From NCBI GenBank assembly GCA_012514925.1, contig JAAYZI010000082.1, positions 1 through 5,853 on the forward strand: a DNA stretch of 5,853 bases, read 5' to 3'. The notes beneath the pieces were generated by a model that did no database searches, was not told the DNA's origin, and saw only the letters and a program-made list of their open reading frames with translations. The translations under genes were made by a program, and so were the position numbers. The DNA is from Deltaproteobacteria bacterium. GTDB lineage: Bacteria > Bdellovibrionota_C > UBA2361 > JAAYZI01. Position 1 is the stretch's first letter; each line of letters opens with the position of its first letter. Below, in pieces: positions 1 through 5,187 of this stretch.

Positions 1-525
1 CGCCGCAACCGCCACTATATCTGGATTGACCCGGCCCTTACGGGGCGCGCTGATTACCACAATTCTAGGAACTCCCGCCACCAGAGCAGGCACCAAGCAC
101 ATGAACAATGAAGATGAAAGCGCTGCCGCAGCAGCCGGAACGGAGATACCAACGGAATTCAACGGGTAGTAACGGCGCTCTAACTCCGCTCCATCCGCTT
201 GGGTTAGAGCATAATTCTGCGGCAGCTGTTTCTCGTGGTATCGACGCAGATTAAGACAAGCCGCATCGACAGCGTTCAAGAACTCAGGGTCGACTTGGTC
301 CAAAGCCGCACGAATCTCCTGAGCCGTAAGCCTCGGAGAGCGTTCTCCGTACTCGACACTGTCAAACTTCTGCATGTAAGCAAAAAGAGCCTTATCCCCA
401 TTTCGTCTGACATCTTCCACAACATCCGAAACCTCATGGACCATGGAAGCCTCAACAGCCGTCTCTCTTTGGATAACCGCTAAAAAACGGGGGTTTTTAA
501 AGGAAAATTCCATAATTTGAATCAT
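1..525 (-). CDS. hisD: Histidinol dehydrogenase, N-terminal part (runs off left edge)
   Basis: HisD catalyses the last two steps of histidine synthesis in the cytosol: NAD-dependent, zinc-assisted oxidation of L-histidinol through the aldehyde to histidine. Only the first 175 codons are here; the family is about 430 residues, so the zinc- and base-contributing residues lie outside. Visible family features: 'VVEDVRRNGDKALFAYMQKFD' region (residues 35-55; R-GD-AL--Y---FD is the classic N-terminal signature), then 'RRYYPLNSVGISVP' (117-130), 'ALVAGVPRIVV' (147-157) and 'NPDIVAVAA' (167-175). Start ATG at 525 is chosen because an in-frame TAA lies just upstream and a weak AAGAG ribosome site precedes it by 9 nt; ATG at 513 is the alternative. 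Oddity: the almost invariant PGG of 'VGxYVPGGxA' reads PAA here (130-132). The gene is divergent from metF. Family assignment is firm; whether it is the true HisD or a HisD-like paralogue is less sure. Confidence 0.88.
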   Translation of the reverse strand, partial: MIQIMEFSFKNPRFLAVIQRETAVEASMVHEVSDVVEDVRRNGDKALFAYMQKFDSVEYGERSPRLTAQEIRAALDQVDPEFLNAVDAACLNLRRYHEKQLPQNYALTQADGAELERRYYPLNSVGISVPAAAAALSSSLFMCLVPALVAGVPRIVVISAPRKGRVNPDIVAVAA

Positions 526-558
526 GGCTTGGATCTCTTAGCGCATTTTTGCTTCGTC

Positions 559-587
559 ACTCTAGCGCTACAAAATGTTCAAAGCAA
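559..587 (-). promoter_or_regulatory. Candidate sigma70-type promoter for hisD
   Basis: On the minus strand TTGCTT (587-582) is followed after exactly 17 bp by TAGAGT (564-559). This predicts a start near 552 and a leader of about 27 nt before the hisD ATG at 525. An 8-bp palindrome TAGCGCTA (563-570) overlaps the -10 box. The boxes are imperfect matches (3/6 and 4/6), so this is a positional inference only. Confidence 0.35.
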
Positions 588-668
588 CCCATTCTCTCCG
601 GCACAGTGCGCAAACGTAATCGTCTACCTTTTTAATTGAAGCTGACTATGCCAGCTCATCTAAGATGC

Positions 669-698
669 TTGTTTTTTTGGTACCCCACAGCATAGAAT
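669..698 (+). promoter_or_regulatory. Candidate promoter for metF
   Basis: TTGTTT (669-674), an 18-bp spacer and TAGAAT (693-698, 5/6 to TATAAT) would start transcription near 705, giving a short leader of about 16 nt containing the AGGAA ribosome site (709-713). A second candidate lies upstream: TTGAAG (636-641) with TAAGAT (661-666), spacer 19. Neither is strong, and I see no MetJ-box or SAM riboswitch structure. Confidence 0.3.
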
Positions 699-720
699 AA
701 CCAAAGTTAGGAACCTTACC

Positions 721-1623
721 GTGATGACTGCCACCACAGAATTACATTGCTCTTTTGCGGAGATTTTCGCTCGAAACGAAAAGGTGCTCTCCTTTGAGTT
801 TTTCCCTCCTAAGAAAGAAGCCAGGCTGCATGAAACTTTCACCCTAATCGAAAGTTTAAAAAAGTGTCGCCCACATTATATGTCCGTAACTTATGGCGCG
901 GGAGGTGGCACCAAGGATCTCACTCAACGCATAGTCAGTTACATTAACAACACGTTGCACGTTCCTGCTGTGGCGCATTTGACCTGCATCGGTCACAGCT
1001 TGCAGGAGATTGATTTTGTTCTTCAAGAACTTAAGCGCGAAGGTATCAACAAGATTTTGGCGCTGCGCGGAGATCCCCCACAGTCTCATCCTGCCGGGAC
1101 GCCTCTTGCCAGCGCCTTTACTAACGCTGAGCAACTCACTCGTCATATCAGCCGCGAAAAAGGCTTTAGTATCGCCGTGGCCGGATACCCCGAAACCCAC
1201 AAGGATGCCCCCTCAGCGGCGGCTGATATTGATTACCTAAAACGCAAAGTGGATGCCGGTGCGGAGCTTATTATCACTCAGCTTTTTTTTGAAGCTGAAA
1301 TCTTCTTTAAGTTTCTAGAAAGAGTGCACGCTGCGCGTATTTCAGTTCCAGTCATCCCCGGCATTATGCCAATTTCAACCATTTCCCAACTGCAACGCTT
1401 CACGAACATGTGCGGGGCATCTATTCCACCACAGCTTCACGCTGCTCTGAACTCGTTTGAAAGATCTCCGGCCGACCTTGAGCAGTTCGGCATTGAGTAT
1501 GCAACTGAGCTTTGTCAAAAACTTTTAAGTGGCGGAGCTCCTGGGATTCACCTCTACACCCTTAACAAAACTCACCAAGTAATGCCCATCGTCTCAAGCC
1601 TGGATATAGGCCGCGCCGCATAA
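721..1623 (+). CDS. metF: 5,10-methylenetetrahydrofolate reductase
   Basis: This cytosolic FAD enzyme reduces 5,10-methylene-THF to 5-methyl-THF, the methyl donor for methionine synthesis. The 300-residue length matches bacterial MetF (E. coli 296). In order: 'SFEFFPPK' at 24-31 (E26 is the expected catalytic glutamate, E. coli E28), 'SVTYGAGGG' at 55-63, 'HLTCIG' at 86-91, 'ALRGDPP' at 114-120 (D118 equals E. coli D120, near the flavin), 'YPETH' at 156-160, 'LKRKVDAGAELIITQLFF' at 173-190 (Q187 equals the folate-contacting Q183), 'PGIMPIS' at 213-219 and 'HLYTLN' at 277-282. All key residues are present. The start could be GTG 721 or the adjacent ATG 724; AGGAA at 709-713 is 7 nt from the first and 10 nt from the second. 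The gene stands alone, divergent from hisD and convergent with ilvC, and ends before a strong terminator. Confidence 0.97.
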   Translation: MMTATTELHCSFAEIFARNEKVLSFEFFPPKKEARLHETFTLIESLKKCRPHYMSVTYGAGGGTKDLTQRIVSYINNTLHVPAVAHLTCIGHSLQEIDFVLQELKREGINKILALRGDPPQSHPAGTPLASAFTNAEQLTRHISREKGFSIAVAGYPETHKDAPSAAADIDYLKRKVDAGAELIITQLFFEAEIFFKFLERVHAARISVPVIPGIMPISTISQLQRFTNMCGASIPPQLHAALNSFERSPADLEQFGIEYATELCQKLLSGGAPGIHLYTLNKTHQVMPIVSSLDIGRAA

Positions 1624-1706
1624 CCAAGCACCTTGTTTGAGAGGCAAAAGAGAGCTTAAGTAACCGGATCCAGATCCTGCCCAAGCTGTATCCGTTTGCA
1701 TGAATA

Positions 1707-1728
1707 TTACTTTCTCCGGAGAAAGTAA
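1707..1728. repeat. Perfect 22-bp palindrome
   Basis: Eleven consecutive base pairs are self-complementary about the centre between 1717 and 1718: half-site TTACTTTCTCC, mirror GGAGAAAGTAA. It lies 83 bp after the metF stop and 45 bp before the convergent terminator. As RNA it could form a hairpin with a CCGG loop, but only ATTTAA follows, so it is a poor intrinsic terminator. A binding site for a dimeric DNA-binding protein, or a copy of a small dispersed palindrome, are alternatives that one window cannot separate. Confidence 0.8.
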
Positions 1729-1772
1729 ATTTAACTCCGCTCCACCGCCCAGACTGAAAACAAAATTGCATA

Positions 1773-1806
1773 AAGAAGAGGGGCCACGCCCCTCTTCTTC
1801 TCTTTT
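1773..1806. terminator. Bidirectional intrinsic terminator between metF and ilvC
   Basis: A perfect 12-bp stem (1773-1784 pairing with 1788-1799; AAGAAGAGGGGC and its complement) closes a 3-nt CAC loop. On the plus strand it is followed by CTCTTTT for metF. On the minus strand it is followed by TTTATGCAATTTTG for ilvC, whose stop codon lies 11 nt away. It fits a shared terminator for two convergent genes. Confidence 0.88.
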
Positions 1807-1810
1807 ACGG

Positions 1811-2890
1811 CTACTTCTTTTTAGCCTTAACCGTCTTCTTCTTCCAATTCTCAGGCCTCAGTGATCGCACTGTCTCACCAGCCTTCCACATCTCGGAATC
1901 GTGCAAGACCTTTAACTCCTTGCCAAGCTTTTCACGGTAATCAGGCGCGGAGTTGCACTTGAGCACCCGTGCCGTTTCTTTTCCGGATTTTACGGAATCA
2001 TAAAGACGCTTAAACACCGGCTCCACTGCGCGCTTGAACTTAGGAGCCCAATCCAAAGCCCCACGCTGAGCCGTAGCTGAGCAGTTGGCAAACATCCAAT
2101 CCATACCGTTCTCCCCGACCAAGCGGATCAGACTCTGAGTCAGCTCCTCCACAGTTTCATTAAAGGCCTCGCTCGGAGAGTGGCCGCGCCGACGCAGCTC
2201 ACTGTACTGGGCATCCATAACACCTGCTAAACATCCCATCAACACTCCGCGCTCTCCAGTAAGATCACTGTAGACTTCATGCGCGAAGGTAGTCGGAAAA
2301 AGAAAGCCCGAACCAACGGCGATGCCTAGCGCCAAAGTGCGCGCGCGCGCCCGCCCGGTGGCATCCTGAAAAACCGCAAAGGAACTATTAATGCCGCTAC
2401 CATCCAGAAAATTTCTGCGCACGCTGGTCCCAGACCCTTTCGGTGCCACCATGATCACATCTATACCCTTTGGAGGAGTAACTTTAGTCTGCTTGCGATA
2501 GACAATCGAAAAGCCATGAGAAAAATAAAGTGCCTTCCCCTTGGTCAAGTGAGGTTTAATCACAGGCCAAAGCAACATCTGCGCTGCGTCTGAAACAAGA
2601 TATTGAATAATGGTACCGCGCGACGCCGCCTCTTCCAAATCAAAGAGATTCTTACCGGGCTTCCAACCATCCTTGATGGCTTTATTCCAATAAAACTTAT
2701 CGGATTTTTTCTGGCCTATAATCACGTTGATGCCGTTATCTCGCATATTCAACGCCTGAGCCGGACCTTGCACGCCGTAACCCAACACAGCCACGACCTC
2801 ATCTTTGAGAACCTTGCGCGCCTTCGCCAAGGGAAACTCCGCACGAGTTACAACAGTCTCCCGCACACCACCAAAATTCATTTTTGCCAT
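1811..2890 (-). CDS. ilvC: Ketol-acid reductoisomerase (acetohydroxyacid isomeroreductase)
   Basis: IlvC carries out the Mg-dependent alkyl migration and NADPH reduction of acetolactate and acetohydroxybutyrate in valine, leucine and isoleucine synthesis (cytosol). The 359-residue product has an N-terminal Rossmann domain with 'GYGVQG' (37-42) and a cofactor loop 'GQKKSDK' (59-65), where K61, K62 and S63 suit the NADPH 2'-phosphate. Next come 'YFSHGF' (122-127, H125 catalytic), 'VAPKGSG' (148-154), 'YSDLTGERG' (207-215; D209 and E213 bind Mg), 'FNETVEELTQS' (243-253; E245 and E249) and 'ANCSATAQRGA' (268-278; S271). The sequence resembles the Bacteroidetes/plant-like branch, e.g. 'INFGGV' type N-terminus and 'SEMWKAGETVRSLRPEN', rather than the E. 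coli long form. A lysine-rich tail (349-359, 7 of 11 Lys) follows the usual family end. An upstream in-frame ATG at 2926 is rejected because GGAGG sits 7 nt before ATG 2890. Confidence 0.97.
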   Translation of the reverse strand: MAKMNFGGVRETVVTRAEFPLAKARKVLKDEVVAVLGYGVQGPAQALNMRDNGINVIIGQKKSDKFYWNKAIKDGWKPGKNLFDLEEAASRGTIIQYLVSDAAQMLLWPVIKPHLTKGKALYFSHGFSIVYRKQTKVTPPKGIDVIMVAPKGSGTSVRRNFLDGSGINSSFAVFQDATGRARARTLALGIAVGSGFLFPTTFAHEVYSDLTGERGVLMGCLAGVMDAQYSELRRRGHSPSEAFNETVEELTQSLIRLVGENGMDWMFANCSATAQRGALDWAPKFKRAVEPVFKRLYDSVKSGKETARVLKCNSAPDYREKLGKELKVLHDSEMWKAGETVRSLRPENWKKKTVKAKKK

Positions 2891-2897
2891 TGTTATT

Positions 2898-2902
2898 CCT
2901 CC
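2898..2902 (-). promoter_or_regulatory. Ribosome binding site fixing the ilvC start
   Basis: GGAGG on the minus strand, 7 nt upstream of ATG 2890, is the strongest Shine-Dalgarno match in the window. It lies downstream of the alternative ATG at 2926, so it selects the start that gives the family's normal N-terminus (MAKMNFGG). Confidence 0.85.
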
Positions 2903-2920
2903 ACTATAGTCAAAGCATGC

Positions 2921-2951
2921 TAACAAAGGCAGGCCCTGCTATCAAGCCTGC
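2921..2951 (-). terminator. Possible weak terminator or attenuator after the glutamine synthetase gene
   Basis: On the minus strand GCAGGC (2951-2946) can pair with GCCTGC (2934-2929) across an 11-nt loop, followed by CTTTGTTA. The stem is only 6 bp and the U tract is interrupted. Partial termination between the synthetase gene and ilvC is possible but not convincing. Confidence 0.25.
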
Positions 2952-2967
2952 GCAACTACACTAACCA

Positions 2968-4407
2968 CTAAAAATGCGACCATAAATGCTGATTGGTGAC
3001 TTCATGATGGAAAAGGATCTCAGCAGTCTTAACCAAACTTCCCAAGTCGTGCGGACAGCGATGCGCGGAGAGGGTTTTAAGCTGTGCGTACCTCTCGCGG
3101 TTGCGCAGTCCAATTAACTCTTCCATTAGAGTGCTATTCTCAAAAAGCTCGATGGCATCATACATATCCCCAGGCAGCATACGATCATCGGAATGGCGGC
3201 GCTTTGCAATGTCACTTTCCTGCAACGGCCCTTCTAGCCCTACCCGCAACATGATGTAAAACGCCAAATACGGGTTGGCATCAGGGGCCACGGCGCGGAT
3301 CTCTATGCGTGTTGATTTTTCATTGCCTAGCGGAACACGCACCATAGCGGTACGGTCAACCGCAGAAACTTTAATCTGGTTAGGGGCCTCATAGCGAGGG
3401 TCTAAGCGCCGGTACGAGTTCACGCTCGAATTCAGCGCTAAGCACATATCCCCGGCGCTATGCAGGATCCGATCTACAAAGCTCCAGGCCTGATCTGATA
3501 AACCCAATTCTCCAGCTTTATCATAAAACAGGTTTTTCTCACCTTCCGCCAAAGAGAGATTACAATGCATGCCACTGCCATTGATCTCGGCGATGGGTTT
3601 AGGTAAGAAGCTCGCAGTCATACCCATATTGGCAGCCACCTGGCGCGCAATTAGCTTATAAAGCTGCACTTGGTCGGCTGCCAGTAAAGCATCACAGTAC
3701 CTGTAATTAAGCTCAAACTGGGAAGGCGCCACCTCGGGGTGATCCTTTTCATTCTGAAAGGCTAAGGCGCGCTGAGCTTCCGCTAAGGAATCAATGAAAG
3801 TCTTGAGAGAGTCTTTGGGCAGAGAGTTGAAATAACCGCCGCGTGATACCAGCTTGAACCCCTCGCGAGAGGAGTAGTTCTGCTCAGCGCTTAACCCCTC
3901 AAAGAGAAAACCTTCACATTCCACTGAGACGTTCGCAGTTAAGCGCTTTTCCTCGAATAGGGAGGCACTGAACTCTTTAAGCTTACCACGAAAATCAGCG
4001 TCGTGGATCGAGCCATCCTGATTTTTTATCACACCAAACGTAATGACCTTACCTGGCCCGAAAATATCGCTGGGCAGCCAGCGGAATGAACCCCAATCCA
4101 CCTCCAGCCTAAGATCGGACTCTCGCACCCGGGAGAACCCTTTAATTGATGATCCATCGAAAGTTAGGTTATCGTATGATTGAAGCAAGTGCTTCTTATC
4201 ATAATCCAGCATGTAGAAGCGGCCCTCCAAATCGGAGAAGCATACCGTCACAGCTTTCAGCTGTTTTTCATCGGACAAATACTTAAGATAGCACTCTCTA
4301 AGTTCACCCTCATCGTTACGATTTACGACCTTTTCTTTAGCTTCAACATTTAACTCTTCCAAGCGATCATAAGGGATTTCCAAAAAATTTTTGATATCAG
4401 AGGTCAT
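2968..4407 (-). CDS. glnA: Type I glutamine synthetase, divergent subfamily with N-terminal extension
   Basis: Predicted to make glutamine from glutamate, ammonium and ATP as a cytosolic dodecamer. The 479-residue product has about 45 extra residues before the beta-grasp domain. Visible GS motifs: 'CFSDLEGRF' (56-64, D59 matching the ammonium-site Asp50), 'FDGSSIKGF' (83-91), 'VECEGFLF' (162-169; metal ligands E163, E165), 'HPEVAPSQFEL' (223-233; E225, E232), 'LPKPI' (268-272), 'NGSGMH' (276-281, H281), 'NSYRRLDPRYEAPNQ' (330-344; E340 as the flap glutamate) and 'RIEIRAVAPDANPYLAF' (367-383; E369, R371). The catalytic set looks intact. The NLYDLP adenylylation motif of enterobacterial GlnA is absent; that region reads 'MLPGDMYDAIELF' (410-422). 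Regulation by adenylylation is therefore unlikely. Start ATG 4407 has only a weak GAAGAA site. It lies 64 bp after the peroxiredoxin and 77 bp before ilvC. A glutamine-synthetase-like ligase with another amine substrate cannot be excluded. Confidence 0.9.
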   Translation of the reverse strand: MTSDIKNFLEIPYDRLEELNVEAKEKVVNRNDEGELRECYLKYLSDEKQLKAVTVCFSDLEGRFYMLDYDKKHLLQSYDNLTFDGSSIKGFSRVRESDLRLEVDWGSFRWLPSDIFGPGKVITFGVIKNQDGSIHDADFRGKLKEFSASLFEEKRLTANVSVECEGFLFEGLSAEQNYSSREGFKLVSRGGYFNSLPKDSLKTFIDSLAEAQRALAFQNEKDHPEVAPSQFELNYRYCDALLAADQVQLYKLIARQVAANMGMTASFLPKPIAEINGSGMHCNLSLAEGEKNLFYDKAGELGLSDQAWSFVDRILHSAGDMCLALNSSVNSYRRLDPRYEAPNQIKVSAVDRTAMVRVPLGNEKSTRIEIRAVAPDANPYLAFYIMLRVGLEGPLQESDIAKRRHSDDRMLPGDMYDAIELFENSTLMEELIGLRNRERYAQLKTLSAHRCPHDLGSLVKTAEILFHHEVTNQHLWSHF

Positions 4408-4438
4408 GTTATTCTTCGAATGGCTACAATGATCATAG

Positions 4439-4474
4439 AAGCCGTGACAGAACCACTTGTCACGGCTTTGTTTT
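4439..4474 (+). terminator. Terminator-like hairpin between peroxiredoxin and glutamine synthetase genes
   Basis: A perfect 11-bp stem (4439-4449 with 4458-4468; AAGCCGTGACA and complement) closes an 8-nt loop. The U-rich run TTTGTTTT (4467-4474) lies on the plus-strand side, so the canonical terminator orientation opposes both flanking genes and overlaps the peroxiredoxin stop codon (4473-4475). Read in the genes' direction the hairpin is followed by CTATGATC, which lacks a proper U tract, though it could still stall polymerase or protect the 3' end of the peroxiredoxin mRNA. Confidence 0.6.
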
Positions 4475-5072
4475 ATAGATTGTCGGCATTTTTCTCTAAA
4501 TATTCAGCCACACCGTGACTGGAAGCTTGCATCCCAGATTGACCCTTTTGCCATCCGGCCGGACAAACTTCACCGTGCTTCTCAGAGAACTGCAGCGCAT
4601 CCACGAGGCGCATCATCTCGTCGATGTTCCGTCCAAGCGGCAAGTTATTAACAGTCTGATGCTGGACTATACCCTGCTTGTCAATCAGAAAAGAAGCCCT
4701 TAAGGCTACTCCGGTAGGATGTTCAATGCCATAAGCTTGCACGATCTCGTGCTTTATATCAGCCACGATAGGAAAGCCAACCGGCCCAATTCCTCCTTCC
4801 TTAACTGGAGTGTTGCGCCAAGCAAAGTGGGTATACTGTGAATCGATTGAAACTCCTACGACCTCCACCTGGCGCTCCTTGAACTGCGCGACGCGGTGGT
4901 CGTGCGCTATAATCTCGGTCGGACAAACAAAGGTAAAATCCATCGGCCAAAAAAACAGCACCACATATTTACCGCGCAAATCGCTTAAGCGAAAATCATC
5001 TTTAATCGACCCATCTGGCATCACCGCCGGTGCAGTAAAGTCAGGGGCAGGTTTAGTAACTAGGACGCTCAT
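4473..5072 (-). CDS. Typical 2-Cys peroxiredoxin (AhpC/Prx1 family)
   Basis: A thiol peroxidase that reduces hydrogen peroxide and organic hydroperoxides in the cytosol, probably with thioredoxin or an AhpF-type reductase as donor (not seen here). The 199 residues match the family. 'APDFTAPAV' is at 9-17. The active site 'PMDFTFVCPTE' at 43-53 carries P43, T47 and peroxidatic C50. 'VVGVSIDSQYTHFAW' is at 71-85, with 'GGIGP' at 93-97, R125 in 'LRASFLID' and 'LPLGRNIDEMMRLVDALQ' at 144-161. Resolving C170 lies in 'GEVCPAGW'. The tail ends 'EYLEKNADNL', as in many Gram-negative bacterial homologues; the YF motif linked to peroxide-sensitive eukaryotic enzymes is absent. Start ATG 5072 has a good AAGGAGA site (5087-5081) 8 nt upstream. 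A plausible promoter lies at 5119-5147; no OxyR site is evident. The symbol is left blank because ahpC, prx and tsa names overlap for this type. Confidence 0.96.
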   Translation of the reverse strand: MSVLVTKPAPDFTAPAVMPDGSIKDDFRLSDLRGKYVVLFFWPMDFTFVCPTEIIAHDHRVAQFKERQVEVVGVSIDSQYTHFAWRNTPVKEGGIGPVGFPIVADIKHEIVQAYGIEHPTGVALRASFLIDKQGIVQHQTVNNLPLGRNIDEMMRLVDALQFSEKHGEVCPAGWQKGQSGMQASSHGVAEYLEKNADNL

Positions 5073-5118
5073 ATTCCAAGTCTCCTTAAATTAGCCAGCA
5101 AAATTCAACAGTACCCGC

Positions 5119-5147
5119 AGCATAACAACTCAAACTTGGTTGCACAA
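5119..5147 (-). promoter_or_regulatory. Candidate promoter for the peroxiredoxin gene
   Basis: On the minus strand TTGTGC (5147-5142), a 17-bp spacer and TATGCT (5124-5119) preceded by TGT form a -35 with an extended -10. The predicted start is near 5112, leaving about a 40-nt leader with AAGGAGA near its end. It lies between the unknown ORF and the peroxiredoxin, so it could give the latter its own transcript. Inference from pattern only. Confidence 0.45.
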
Positions 5148-5187
5148 TTCTGCAGCGCGCCCCTCTCAGCAACTACTTATTCACTAC

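Noticed and set aside
538..546. Two-codon upstream ORF (ATG CGC TAA) before hisD as a leader peptide
   Set aside because: No histidine codons, no terminator/antiterminator structure and too short to be a his attenuator; its main use is to show an in-frame stop just before the hisD start.
624..720. SAM riboswitch or MetJ operator before metF
   Set aside because: The leader is too short for a SAM riboswitch and no AGACGTCT-like tandem boxes are present.
856..1200. Minus-strand open frame of 114 codons inside metF
   Set aside because: It lies wholly within a well-supported metF, has no family resemblance and is a shadow of the coding frame; the same holds for the other small frames inside ilvC, the peroxiredoxin and hisD.
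2904..2909. TATAGT on the minus strand as a -10 box for ilvC
   Set aside because: Transcription would begin at or inside the ribosome binding site, and there is no acceptable -35 box 16-18 bp upstream.
2891..2926. Longer ilvC beginning at ATG 2926
   Set aside because: The strong GGAGG site lies inside this extension and correctly spaced before ATG 2890, and the 12 extra residues are not part of the KARI family N-terminus.
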